Positions 1 through 7,768 of a stretch of 64,000 nucleotides of DNA are shown in pieces. The notes under the pieces are model-generated. The model saw only the letters and a program-made list of their open reading frames with translations. It made no database searches and was not told where the DNA came from. Location: contig CAKTEH010000005.1 of NCBI GenBank assembly GCA_934546935.1, forward strand, positions 62,001 through 126,000, read 5' to 3'. Made by a program: the position numbers and the translations under genes. How positions within the stretch are numbered: position 1 is the stretch's first letter; each line of letters opens with the position of its first letter. Origin of the DNA: an uncultured Eubacteriales bacterium (GTDB lineage: Bacteria > Bacillota > Clostridia > Oscillospirales > QAMX01).

Positions 1-477
1 GGTGAAGGCATCCTCAATGATTCTTATATTCACATGGGCGGTAAGATCGGCGTCCTCGTCTCGCTTGGCTATACCGGGACTACCGACACTGCTGCGCTGA
101 CGGAACTGGCGCATGACATCGCCCTTCAGGCTGCGGCTATGAACCCGCAGTGGCTTAATCCGGAAGCAGTCCCGGCTGAAACGATTGCAAAAGAAAAAGA
201 AATCCTCATGGCGCAGACAATTGAGGAAGGCAAGCCGGAGAAAGTTGCCGCCCGTATCGTTGAAGGCCGTATTAATAAGTTCTATCAGGAAAATTGCCTG
301 ATTGAGCAGGCTTTCGTCAAGGAAAATAAAATTTCCGTTAAGCAGCACATCGCGGAAGTTGCCAAGAGCCTCGGCGCAACCATCGAAGTCAAGTCCTTTG
401 TACGTTTTGAAAAGGGCGAAGGCATTGAAAAGCGCGAGGACAACCTTGCCGACGAAGTAGCAAAGCTGGTTAAGTAA
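1..477 (+). CDS. tsf: Elongation factor Ts, C-terminal part (5' truncated)
   Basis: The reading frame is open from the first base of the window, so the start codon and the N-terminal UBA-like and core regions lie outside it. The visible 158 codons carry the EF-Ts C-terminal half, including the HMGGKIGVLV segment and the family-typical tail GEGIEKREDNLADEV. EF-Ts is the guanine-nucleotide exchange factor for EF-Tu in the cytoplasm. The full protein is usually about 200-310 residues. A strong terminator follows 16 bases after the stop, so this is the end of its transcript, which in most bacteria begins with rpsB; rpsB itself is not visible here. Confidence 0.95.
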   Translation, partial: GEGILNDSYIHMGGKIGVLVSLGYTGTTDTAALTELAHDIALQAAAMNPQWLNPEAVPAETIAKEKEILMAQTIEEGKPEKVAARIVEGRINKFYQENCLIEQAFVKENKISVKQHIAEVAKSLGATIEVKSFVRFEKGEGIEKREDNLADEVAKLVK

Positions 478-493
478 ACAAGTTTCTATCATA

Positions 494-530
494 TTTCCCC
501 CTGGAAGCGGCCGCTTCCAGGGGGAAATTT
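494..530 (+). terminator. Intrinsic terminator after tsf
   Basis: A perfect 17-bp inverted repeat (494-510 with 511-527; core CTGGAAGCGG/CCGCTTCCAG) ends in AAATTTT. The arms are directly adjacent, so a few central bases must form the loop. Confidence 0.85.
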
Positions 531-552
531 TATGAATTCAACGTAGCGTGTA

Positions 553-581
553 TTGACAAAATTTTCGATTCCCTGCATAAT
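553..581 (+). promoter_or_regulatory. Sigma-A type promoter for the 663 gene
   Basis: Consensus -35 TTGACA (553-558), a 17-base spacer and -10 CATAAT (576-581). It sits just after the tsf terminator and about 75 bases before the next start codon. Confidence 0.6.
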
Positions 582-662
582 AAAAATGCGGCAGGGGGAA
601 GGCACCCATTACAAAAAACTGCGCTGCAAAAACATAACCGCACAGCAAAGGGGAAGATACCC

Positions 663-1244
663 ATGGAAAAAAACATTATTGTTGTGGATGAGTATGGGCA
701 TAACTATGGCGTAACCTATCCGAAACGGGCGAAAGGTCTCGTAAAAAACGGCAGGGCACGCTATGTGGACGAGCATACTATCTGCCTTGCGTGTCCGCCG
801 GATCCTGATTTGGGGGACATACCTATGAATGAAACGATTCGTGTAAATACATCTGCAGCTGAAGAACCCTGTACCGGAGCCCTGGACGGCGTCCAGTATA
901 CAATTCCGTATATCCTGAAGCAATTGGAACAGATTGCGGCCGACACCGGATATATCCACAATGCACTTGCAAGACTCGATTCCGGAAGCTCTGGTTCTCT
1001 GAGCGTCGGTCTTGGAAATCTGATCAGGGAACGGGAGCAGACAAACCGTAAGCTGATCGACTTTTACGAAAAGATTTACAATGACCTGCACGCCGCCGGC
1101 CGTACAAAATCGCAGGATTATTATGACCAGTACATCACAAGGCTGCTTGAAGCTATCAGCGCCTGCGGCGACGATGAAGACGTCAAAATCGAGTGTCTGA
1201 GCAAGATCCTGGAAAAAACGCTGAAAGAAGCGTTGAACAACTGA
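663..1244 (+). CDS. Conserved hypothetical protein, 193 aa
   Basis: The function is not recognised. The N-terminus (residues 1-45) is a compact segment, VVDEYGHNYGVTYPKRAKGL then VKNGRARYV and a CLACPP motif, which I recall from hypothetical proteins of Clostridia (memory, not a search). The remainder is helical and charged, with no signal peptide or membrane segment, so a cytoplasmic protein is likely. The start is ATG at 663 with AAAGGGG nine bases upstream. It is monocistronic: its own promoter is at 553 and a terminator follows at 1256. The two Cys of CLACPP are too few for an obvious metal site. Confidence 0.75.
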   Translation: MEKNIIVVDEYGHNYGVTYPKRAKGLVKNGRARYVDEHTICLACPPDPDLGDIPMNETIRVNTSAAEEPCTGALDGVQYTIPYILKQLEQIAADTGYIHNALARLDSGSSGSLSVGLGNLIREREQTNRKLIDFYEKIYNDLHAAGRTKSQDYYDQYITRLLEAISACGDDEDVKIECLSKILEKTLKEALNN

Positions 1245-1255
1245 TCTTTTCCCCC

Positions 1256-1285
1256 CCCCGGAAGCATTGACTTCCGGGGTTTTTT
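1256..1285 (+). terminator. Intrinsic terminator
   Basis: A 9-bp stem CCCCGGAAG/CTTCCGGGG with the loop CATTGA is followed by TTTTTT. A C9 homopolymer run (1251-1259) overlaps the left arm. Confidence 0.85.
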
Positions 1286-1321
1286 AATCCTGCACCCCTG
1301 AAAATATTCCTCAACTCCGTC

Positions 1322-1350
1322 TTGCCGCCGCACCAAAAATCCGATATAAT
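1322..1350 (+). promoter_or_regulatory. Promoter for the FAD oxidoreductase/esterase pair
   Basis: -35 TTGCCG (1322-1327), a 17-base spacer and a perfect -10 TATAAT (1345-1350), about 40 bases upstream of the start codon at 1391. Confidence 0.6.
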
Positions 1351-1390
1351 AAATTTGGATAAATTCCCCCAGGAGTTTCGGAGGTGTTTC

Positions 1391-2725
1391 ATGGCAAAGC
1401 TTACAAAACAGCAGGTACTCGACCGAATTGCCCGGCCGGGTGAAAAATACGACGTTATTGTCCTCGGCGGAGGGCCGGCCGGAATCGGCGCTGCGCTGGC
1501 GAGCGCAATGTGCGGCGCAAAAACCTGCATACTGGAAGAAAAAGCATTTTTCGGCGGTGTTGCGGCGGTTTCCGGCTGGATGCCGATGAACCGCGTACTG
1601 CTTGACGGCGGAATGCGCGGCGGTGTATTCTCCCCTTTTGTCGAAAAGCTCCGTTCCTATGGCGCAAGTGCTACGCGGCAGGGTAAAACAAGCTGGGTCG
1701 ACGGCGATGGGCTGCATATCCATCCGGACTATTTACGCTACGGGATGATCGAACTGTTTGAGGAAATGGGGATCCATTACCGCCTGCACAGCCCGGGAAC
1801 CAGCGCTATTATGGACGGCAACCGAATTACCGGCGTCAACTGCGATGGGAAATACGGGCACGCACAATTTTATGCCGGCACTGTTGTCGACGCATCTGGT
1901 GACGGGGACGTTGCCGCTTCCGCAGGCGCAGAGGTCATGCTCGGACGTGACGAGGACGGCGCTTTTATGCCAGTCACCTTGGGATTCGTAATTTCCGGCG
2001 TTGACTACGACCGTTTTTATGAATACCTTGGCCCGGAAGCCGTCTCGCCGCGTTTTATGGCGCTGATGCGGGAGAAAGAAAAAGAAGGCTACGCTGTTTC
2101 CGGTTTTTATGCTTTCGATAAAACGACTGTACCGGGCGTTGTATCGGTCAACAATTCCGGACAAACGGGCCTGGGCATTATCAACGCGCTTAATCTTGAC
2201 GATCTGAACGTTGCCGAACGGGCCGGGCTGCAAGTCGCGATGGATTTTATAAAAATTGTCCATGAAGAAAAAATACCCGGCCTTGAAAACTGCGAATTGG
2301 TGCGTACCGGCCAGGCGCTCGGCGTACGGGAAACCCGCCGTATCCGCGGGGATTATCTTTACGATATTACAGACGCGCAGGAAGGCCGGACATTCCCCGA
2401 CGCTGTGCTGCGGCGTTACGGCACAGTCGACACCGGCGGACTAAAAGAAGATAAAAATTATCATGGAAGTATCCGCAACGGCCATGACTTCCCATACCGC
2501 GCCCTGCTCCCCCGCGGCATAGAAGGTATGCTTATTGCCGGACGCTGCGCTTCGCAAACGCATCTTGGCGCAACCACCTGCAAAAGTATGGGCAATATGA
2601 TGGCCATGGGGCAGGCCGCAGGTATTGCCGCCGCGCTTTCCAGCATAGAGGGCTGTACGCCCAGGCAGCTTGACGTCCGTAAAATTCAGGCCAAGCTCCA
2701 TGAAATGGGTGCAGAGCGCTTTTAA
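1391..2725 (+). CDS. FAD-dependent oxidoreductase (FAD_oxidored family)
   Basis: A 444-residue protein with an N-terminal Rossmann dinucleotide-binding site, VLGGGPAGIGAA at about residues 25-36, followed by an acidic LEE at the end of the second strand. A C-terminal FAD-contacting segment reads IAGRCASQTHLG then MGQAAGIAAA. This is the layout of the FAD_oxidored family of stand-alone flavoproteins, and the substrate cannot be read from sequence. No signal peptide or CxxC cluster is seen, so it is a cytoplasmic, iron-sulfur-free enzyme. ATG 1391 was chosen over an upstream in-frame ATG (1322) because GGAGG lies just before it and the upstream codon falls inside the promoter. The esterase gene follows 92 bases later on the same strand and may be co-transcribed. 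Confidence 0.85.
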   Translation: MAKLTKQQVLDRIARPGEKYDVIVLGGGPAGIGAALASAMCGAKTCILEEKAFFGGVAAVSGWMPMNRVLLDGGMRGGVFSPFVEKLRSYGASATRQGKTSWVDGDGLHIHPDYLRYGMIELFEEMGIHYRLHSPGTSAIMDGNRITGVNCDGKYGHAQFYAGTVVDASGDGDVAASAGAEVMLGRDEDGAFMPVTLGFVISGVDYDRFYEYLGPEAVSPRFMALMREKEKEGYAVSGFYAFDKTTVPGVVSVNNSGQTGLGIINALNLDDLNVAERAGLQVAMDFIKIVHEEKIPGLENCELVRTGQALGVRETRRIRGDYLYDITDAQEGRTFPDAVLRRYGTVDTGGLKEDKNYHGSIRNGHDFPYRALLPRGIEGMLIAGRCASQTHLGATTCKSMGNMMAMGQAAGIAAALSSIEGCTPRQLDVRKIQAKLHEMGAERF

Positions 2726-2817
2726 CACCTTCCGATTCCACCAGCGCAAAAAAACTGGACAGCTGTTTTGCGTCCATCCCAGTGAAATTCATAAATCTGA
2801 TGTCAGGAGGGCCGATT

Positions 2818-3714
2818 ATGCCAGACCGCAATAAATTTCCCTTTGCCGAAGATACCGGCGTCCACACTATCTATGCCGATTTTTCCAAACCGCAGCACCC
2901 CAATTACATTGCAGATCTTGTTTATGCCAATCATGATGGGATTGACCTGCACATCCAAATGCTGACCCAGGCGCAGCCCGGTGACCGTCTCCCCTGCCTC
3001 GTTTACGTTCAGGGCTCCGGCTGGGGAAAACAGCGCACACAGCTTTTCCTTCCCAAAATGGTTCCCTTTGCAGTTGCTGGATATGTCGTTGCCTGTGTAG
3101 AATACCGGACCAGCGCACAGGCTCCCTTCCCTGCGCAAATCCAGGATACACGCGCGGCCGTCCGCTTCCTGCGGGCCAATGCCCAAGCCTACGGAATCAA
3201 TCCGGACCATATTGCGCTGATGGGCGATTCTTCCGGCGGGCATACCGTACTCATGGCGGCACTGGCAGATGGATCGATCGAAGATACCCCGGATTATCCG
3301 GAATATTCCAGTGCTGTCAACTGCGTCATCGATTTCTATGGCCCCACCGATATGCTGGCAAGCGGGCTGGACCAACGCTGGAAGGATATGCCGGAAGACC
3401 GCCGGAAGGAATTCGTCTTCCGCGCGCAAACAGATGCAGAGATGAAGGCGTTGATACAAAAGGGAAACCCGCTCTCCTACATTTCCACAGACCGGCCGCT
3501 TCCGCCGCTGCTGATTATGCATGGTGATCGTGACCCTGTCGTCCCCTTCAATCAAAGCGTAATCCTATATGAAAAACTCCGTGAAACCGGGCATGATGTG
3601 GAATTTTATAAAGTACTTGGCGCAGGGCATGGCGTCGGCTTCTGGATTGAACCGGTCTACGATGCGGTAAAAGCGTTCCTGCGCGCCTATATCTACACAG
3701 GTTTTGTAAAGTAA
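2818..3714 (+). CDS. Alpha/beta-hydrolase, HSL/BD-FAE-like esterase
   Basis: A 298-residue cytoplasmic serine hydrolase. Visible elements are an oxyanion-hole segment YVQGSGWG (residues 63-70, in place of the usual HGGG), the nucleophile elbow GDSSGG with Ser138, the acid motif HGDRDPVVPF and the base motif GHGVGF near the C-terminus, so the catalytic triad is complete. Length and order fit the hormone-sensitive-lipase or BD-FAE type carboxylesterases, often acetyl-ester or carbohydrate esterases; the substrate is unknown. ATG 2818 is preceded by AGGAGG with a seven-base gap, which decides it over ATG 2782 further upstream. It lies downstream of the FAD oxidoreductase, probably in the same transcript. 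Confidence 0.85.
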   Translation: MPDRNKFPFAEDTGVHTIYADFSKPQHPNYIADLVYANHDGIDLHIQMLTQAQPGDRLPCLVYVQGSGWGKQRTQLFLPKMVPFAVAGYVVACVEYRTSAQAPFPAQIQDTRAAVRFLRANAQAYGINPDHIALMGDSSGGHTVLMAALADGSIEDTPDYPEYSSAVNCVIDFYGPTDMLASGLDQRWKDMPEDRRKEFVFRAQTDAEMKALIQKGNPLSYISTDRPLPPLLIMHGDRDPVVPFNQSVILYEKLRETGHDVEFYKVLGAGHGVGFWIEPVYDAVKAFLRAYIYTGFVK

Positions 3715-3837
3715 AGCGCAGAGAGCGCTGTATATACCGCTGGATAATCCCGCATGCTTTTGTATATATGCCAGGCACTGCCGCGGCAGAGCGTTTCTGT
3801 CTATTTCGGGAAATAAATCTGACAAATATTGAAAAAA

Positions 3838-3874
3838 CAAAAGGGTTTTGCTTGTTTGCAAAACCCTTTTGTGT
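3838..3874 (+). terminator. Intrinsic terminator after the esterase
   Basis: A 14-bp stem CAAAAGGGTTTTGC/GCAAAACCCTTTTG has the six-base loop TTGTTT, with a short T-rich tail. The preceding 120 bases hold nothing recognisable. Confidence 0.65.
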
Positions 3875-3880
3875 TACAAT
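3852..3880 (+). promoter_or_regulatory. Possible promoter overlapping the terminator
   Basis: -10 TACAAT (3875-3880) lies 17 bases after a weak -35 TTGTTT in the terminator loop. It is the best candidate for driving the 3912 gene, but the -35 match is poor. Confidence 0.35.
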
Positions 3881-3911
3881 GGCTTTATATTATCAACAGG
3901 AGTTGAAGTTC

Positions 3912-4787
3912 ATGCAGAAAAAACGCAGACTCGGCGACCGCCGTGACGGAAGAAAACTCCGTTCCATTGACCCGATGACCCGCGTGGCCATCTTTATTAT
4001 GAAAGACCGCAACGACGCCTGCAACTATTTCAGCGACAGCCTGGATACGGCTGTAATCGACAAATATATCCTTAAAAAGCGCAAGGAAGGGCTAAAGGGT
4101 TTCGGTATGCTCCACCTGTTCCTGGCGGCTTATGTGCGTACCCTGACCGAACGGCCCGGGCTGAACCGTTTTATCTCCGGACAGACGCTATATGCGCGCA
4201 ATGAAATCATCGTATCCCTGACTATAAAAAAAGCCATGGAGCTCAACGCGCAGGAGACCGTTATAAAAGCCAAATTCCAACCCGGGGATACCGTCGAAGA
4301 TATTTATAACAAAATCAATGAAATCGTGCAGGAAAACAAAAAAGATGGGGATCAGTCCTCGTTTGACAAGTTTGCACGCATGATCAATTATGTTCCGCGC
4401 CTTTTGCTGCGCGGCTTCATCGGCTTTGTAAAATTCCTGGATTATTACGGCCTGTTGCCTTCATCACTGACGGATCTAAGCCCTTTCCATGCTTCTTTCT
4501 TTATCACCTCGATGGGCTCGCTCGGCATCCCCCCCATTTATCATCATCTGTACAATTTCGGAAACGTCCCCGTATTCTGTTCCTTCGGTGCAAAACGGCC
4601 ACAGTTGATGCTGGAGAAAGACGGAAGCACAAAACAGCACTGGTTTATCGACTACAAATTTGTCCTGGACGAGCGCATTTGCGATGGGCATTATTATGCA
4701 TCGTCCCTGAAAGTATTCCGGGAAATTATGCGCAATCCGCAACAGCTTGACGCCCCGCCGAAGGAAATCATAGATGACATCGACTAA
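3912..4787 (+). CDS. 2-oxoacid dehydrogenase E2 catalytic-domain-like protein, catalytic His replaced
   Basis: A 291-residue protein whose C-terminal two-thirds resemble the chloramphenicol-acetyltransferase fold of E2 acyltransferases: a TSMGSLG segment (199-205), SFGAKRP (224-230) and the terminal signature FVLDERICDG (250-259). In active E2 enzymes and CAT the signature is [DH]HRxxDG with a catalytic histidine. Here that position is Glu254, so normal acyl transfer by this residue is not expected. There is no lipoyl domain, no peripheral-subunit-binding domain, and no E1 or E3 gene nearby. The start is ATG 3912 with CAGGAG upstream. It has a terminator on each side, so it is a single-gene unit. 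It may be a structural or regulatory relative, or an enzyme with altered chemistry. Confidence 0.75.
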   Translation: MQKKRRLGDRRDGRKLRSIDPMTRVAIFIMKDRNDACNYFSDSLDTAVIDKYILKKRKEGLKGFGMLHLFLAAYVRTLTERPGLNRFISGQTLYARNEIIVSLTIKKAMELNAQETVIKAKFQPGDTVEDIYNKINEIVQENKKDGDQSSFDKFARMINYVPRLLLRGFIGFVKFLDYYGLLPSSLTDLSPFHASFFITSMGSLGIPPIYHHLYNFGNVPVFCSFGAKRPQLMLEKDGSTKQHWFIDYKFVLDERICDGHYYASSLKVFREIMRNPQQLDAPPKEIIDDID

Positions 4788-4791
4788 AAAC

Positions 4792-4832
4792 AAAAAACCT
4801 GCGGCCTATGGTAACAATGCCGCAGGTTTTTT
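4792..4832 (+). terminator. Intrinsic terminator
   Basis: The 14-bp arms AAAAAACCTGCGGC/GCCGCAGGTTTTTT (4792-4805, 4819-4832) begin four bases after the stop codon. Confidence 0.85.
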
Positions 4833-5343
4833 GACAGGCATAAACAGAAGAAAGGAAAAACTGCTGGCCCATCCGTCCCTGGAAGCGCCGGAAATCCCCG
4901 GCTACGCCTCCCGGCGACATCGCAATAAAACCAGCCACGGCATCGAATCCCATTCCGGCAGTTTCCGCAGCCGGGGCGCTTCCATCCCAGACGCCACAAA
5001 CAATATTACGTATTTTCCCCTGGCAGCGCCTGCATACGCTGGCCGCGGTTAAGCAGGCACACGACAACACCCCGTTTTCAAAAATCCTGCGCAAAATCGA
5101 CAGGCTGATGGTTCCCTGTACCTTCGATTAATAAGACTTTTATTTTCTGCCGCATTGACTCTTGCATGAGGGTATTTCCCGCTATGGACGAATTCTATCC
5201 TCATTTTATCCTATTGGCGGTCCCATACAGTTCGGAGTTGTAAATTTCCGCAGGAAAAATAGCAGGGCAATTGCTTATCGTTTACCTTACTCCGGCAATA
5301 TCGCCAAATAAAAAATATGCAGCCACATAGAAAGGAAATATTT
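4833..5343 (+). other. 511-base stretch without a supported gene
   Basis: No reading frame here has a start codon with a ribosome site. One frame on the plus strand is open from 4844 to a stop at 5129-5131. Its last 40 codons look protein-like (..ILRIFPWQRL.., ..NTPFSKILRK.., ending VPCTFD) but contain no usable ATG, GTG or TTG before the end. It could be the 3' remnant of a decayed gene, or chance. The last 150 bases are AT-rich leader for the kinase gene; I could not identify a convincing promoter in them. Confidence 0.4.
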
Positions 5344-6348
5344 ATGGAAGATATTGCATTTTTTGAAGGAATTTCATATACCTTGGGGTTGGGGGATATG
5401 AAAGAATTTATGCCTATCCCCGGCGGCCTTTTGCATCAGATGTTTGCACTTTATACCAGCAGCGGGCGCTTTGCCGTCAAAATCCTGAACTCTGAAATCC
5501 TGCGCCGTCCAGGAGCAAGGGAGAATTTCCAAAAAGCCGAGCGTATGGAAATACAGCTTGCCCGGCATGGCCTTCCGATCTGTGCTGCGCTGACATTCAA
5601 TGGGCAAAAAATGCAGCAATATAAACAGCGGGATTTCTATGTCTTCCCGTATCTGGAAGGGAAACCGCTTTATCCAGGTTCCCTGAACCGGCAGCACTGT
5701 GAAAAGATGGGGACGTTGTGTGCCCAGCTTCATTCCGCCGGTTTTCAGCCTGATGGGTTTCGTGCGGATCTGTACAGTTTCGACTGGCAAGGACTCTGCA
5801 CACGGGCAAGCCGGGAAAATCCGGCGCTTTATCAACAGCTTATGGCGCAATATGGTCTGTTGGAAGCCATAAGCAAGCGGGCACAGAAGGCAGCTGTACG
5901 CTTACCTGCCCATAGCGCAATCTGTCACGGGGATCTCGACTGTAAAAACGTGCTCTGGATCGGAGATTCGCCTCAGCTTATTGATCTGGAATGCCTGTGC
6001 CGGGCAAGCCCCTGGTTGGAATTGATGGAAAGCGCATTATGCTTTTCCGGTTACGAAAGCCGCAAGATGGAAATCCCACTCCTAAAGGCCTATCTGCGTG
6101 CTTACTACATACAAATGAAAGATGACAACAGACAAATATCACTCGACTGGTCCTGTATATTTGATGCCCGTACAAACCACTTGGCCTGGTTGGAATACAA
6201 TGTACGCCGCGCGATGGGAGAGGAAAACGCCGATGCCGCCGCACAGGCGCAGGCAACTTCCCAGATCAATCAGACGCTTGCCATTATACGTTATCAGGAA
6301 ACCATACGCACACAAACCCTTCATACCTTTTGCACCGTTTTTGCCTAA
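5344..6348 (+). CDS. APH-family phosphotransferase (aminoglycoside/choline kinase-like)
   Basis: A 334-residue kinase-fold protein. The nucleotide-binding lysine is probably Lys46 in FAVKILN. The catalytic loop is CHGDLDCKNVLW (His195, Asp197, Asn202), and the metal-binding motif is LIDLEC with Asp214, where most members have D-x-D or DFE. A cytosolic kinase of a small hydroxylated substrate is expected. Resistance, choline, homoserine-type and spore-coat CotS-type members share these motifs, and no feature picks one. ATG 5344 was chosen over ATG 5317 because GAAAGGAAA precedes it. It forms a single-gene unit ending at a bidirectional terminator shared with the convergent ypeB. Confidence 0.8.
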   Translation: MEDIAFFEGISYTLGLGDMKEFMPIPGGLLHQMFALYTSSGRFAVKILNSEILRRPGARENFQKAERMEIQLARHGLPICAALTFNGQKMQQYKQRDFYVFPYLEGKPLYPGSLNRQHCEKMGTLCAQLHSAGFQPDGFRADLYSFDWQGLCTRASRENPALYQQLMAQYGLLEAISKRAQKAAVRLPAHSAICHGDLDCKNVLWIGDSPQLIDLECLCRASPWLELMESALCFSGYESRKMEIPLLKAYLRAYYIQMKDDNRQISLDWSCIFDARTNHLAWLEYNVRRAMGEENADAAAQAQATSQINQTLAIIRYQETIRTQTLHTFCTVFA

Positions 6349-6390
6349 AAACGCCTCGCTGGAGAAGAAAATTCTTCCAGCGAGGCGTTT
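6349..6390. terminator. Bidirectional terminator between the kinase gene and ypeB
   Basis: A 14-bp stem AAACGCCTCGCTGG/CCAGCGAGGCGTTT has an inner AGAA/TTCT extension, with A- and T-rich flanks on both sides. It lies between two convergent stop codons. Confidence 0.85.
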
Positions 6391-6392
6391 AT

Positions 6393-7721
6393 TTATCCCT
6401 CAATCTCAATCTTCCGCTGCGCGCCGGTATCTGCATCGCAGAACATCCGCAGCGTCTTTCCATCCTCGATCTGCATCTGGTATTCCCGGCAGACGAATTC
6501 GCCTCCATACCCGTTTTCAATCACTGCACAACCCACATATTCCGCCGAAAGTCCTGTAGGCAGCTCATCTTTCAAGCGGTCGCGTTCCACCTGTTGCGCT
6601 GCAACACCGCGAATACGGTGATTCGCCACATAAGAAGCTGCATTCAGGCTGGTAATCCCATAACGCGGAGAATAACTTATCCGGATTTCATCTGGATAGC
6701 AGCGCACCCCATTTTCCTCGTAGACAAGGGTTGCACTGACACCGTCGTTGCCGTGCGTAGACTCTACCGGCGTCATGTCCGTATATCCCAAATCAGCAAG
6801 CGCATTTACCGCAGAGGCAAGCATCTGCTGAGCATCATATTCAGACTCCTGAACCTGCGCGGTTGCAACTGCACTGCCGTCCTGCTGTATTTCTTCCTCT
6901 GGCAGGAATGACTGCGAACGGCGCAGAGTTAAAAGCATCCCCCCGTCGCAGCTTACATAAGCCTCGTCCTTCCCGCAGCTGAACATATGGCAATTGACGC
7001 GCCCATTGCTCTGGCCATCGTATTGCAGTGCCTGTACATCACAGCCTAACGCTTTGGCGGCAAGGGAAGCCGCTTTATCCTGGCTGCACGGTTTGGCGCC
7101 TTCCAGCGCATAAGCCGTACGGTTCATATAAGCCTCCGACATCAGCCCATCGTACTCCGGAGATGGATATTCCCCCACGTTTTCCAGATCGCCAAAACGG
7201 AAAACTGCCCCATTGTTTGTAAATACGGAGCCGGAAAACATTACATTCCCGGCATATACGTCCCCTTCAATCCGGCGAAGGTTATCGGATAGAGAGGCCG
7301 CAGCAGAAGCCATTTCCCGCATGGCTTCGCGCTCAGATTCCTCCAACCCGCCGCGGACCGCAGCGCGGGAAATATAAGCTGCATAGTCGCCGGCCCGGGC
7401 AATAAAACTGCGTGTTTTTTCAATTTGCGCTTCATAAAGTGGCAGCCGGGAGAGCGCTTCTACCGCGCCGGCTGAGCTTTGCCAGATATTATTGGATAAA
7501 GACGCCAGGATTTCCGGAGAATACGCATAAACACTCGCAGAAAATGCACGCGACATCCCTTCCGCTGCGTCTGCAAGTTCGCTCATCGCCATATACCCAC
7601 CGTAAAGCTCTGCCCGGCGGTACGCTTTCGCCTCGTTTGCATATTTCACCGCAAACCCTGCAACCACGGCAAAAGCCGCGACCGAATATGTCAAAATTCT
7701 AACCAAAGTCCTTTTTTTCAT
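6393..7721 (-). CDS. ypeB: Germination protein YpeB
   Basis: A 442-residue protein with an N-terminal membrane anchor (about residues 8-27) and a long helical coiled segment. The C-terminal half is made of PepSY-type repeats, visible as ALGCDVQALQ, NALADLGYTDM and the ARQKIEIEG-like end. This is the YpeB layout. In Bacillus, YpeB is required for stable localisation of the spore-cortex lytic enzyme SleB in the spore. The start is ATG 7721, with GGAGG just upstream, chosen over ATGs further out. No sleB lies on either side; the upstream neighbour is a GH28 glycosidase. The ribosome site sits in the right arm of a terminator hairpin (see 7722-7758). The gene marks the organism as a spore former. 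Confidence 0.85.
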   Translation of the reverse strand: MKKRTLVRILTYSVAAFAVVAGFAVKYANEAKAYRRAELYGGYMAMSELADAAEGMSRAFSASVYAYSPEILASLSNNIWQSSAGAVEALSRLPLYEAQIEKTRSFIARAGDYAAYISRAAVRGGLEESEREAMREMASAAASLSDNLRRIEGDVYAGNVMFSGSVFTNNGAVFRFGDLENVGEYPSPEYDGLMSEAYMNRTAYALEGAKPCSQDKAASLAAKALGCDVQALQYDGQSNGRVNCHMFSCGKDEAYVSCDGGMLLTLRRSQSFLPEEEIQQDGSAVATAQVQESEYDAQQMLASAVNALADLGYTDMTPVESTHGNDGVSATLVYEENGVRCYPDEIRISYSPRYGITSLNAASYVANHRIRGVAAQQVERDRLKDELPTGLSAEYVGCAVIENGYGGEFVCREYQMQIEDGKTLRMFCDADTGAQRKIEIEG

Positions 7722-7758
7722 AAAAAACCTCCGTGCTCTAGCTTTTGCCCGCACGGAG
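7722..7758 (-). terminator. Terminator hairpin that contains the ypeB ribosome site
   Basis: On the minus strand the 8-bp stem CTCCGTGC/GCACGGAG (7751-7758 and 7729-7736), with a 14-base loop, is followed by a run of six T and then directly by the ypeB ATG. The GGAGG that serves ypeB overlaps the second arm. It ends the GH28 transcript and would occlude the ribosome site on read-through RNA. Confidence 0.65.
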
Positions 7759-7768
7759 ATTTTATACA

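Noticed and set aside
1251..1259. C9 homopolymer as a phase-variation tract
   Set aside because: It lies after the stop codon in a terminator arm, so length change would not switch a reading frame or a promoter.
4774..5052. A 92-codon plus-strand frame with an ATG inside the end of the E2-like gene
   Set aside because: It runs through the terminator, lacks a ribosome site and has biased composition. The minus-strand 108-codon frame at 4768-5094 starts at TTG without a ribosome site and overlaps the same gene.
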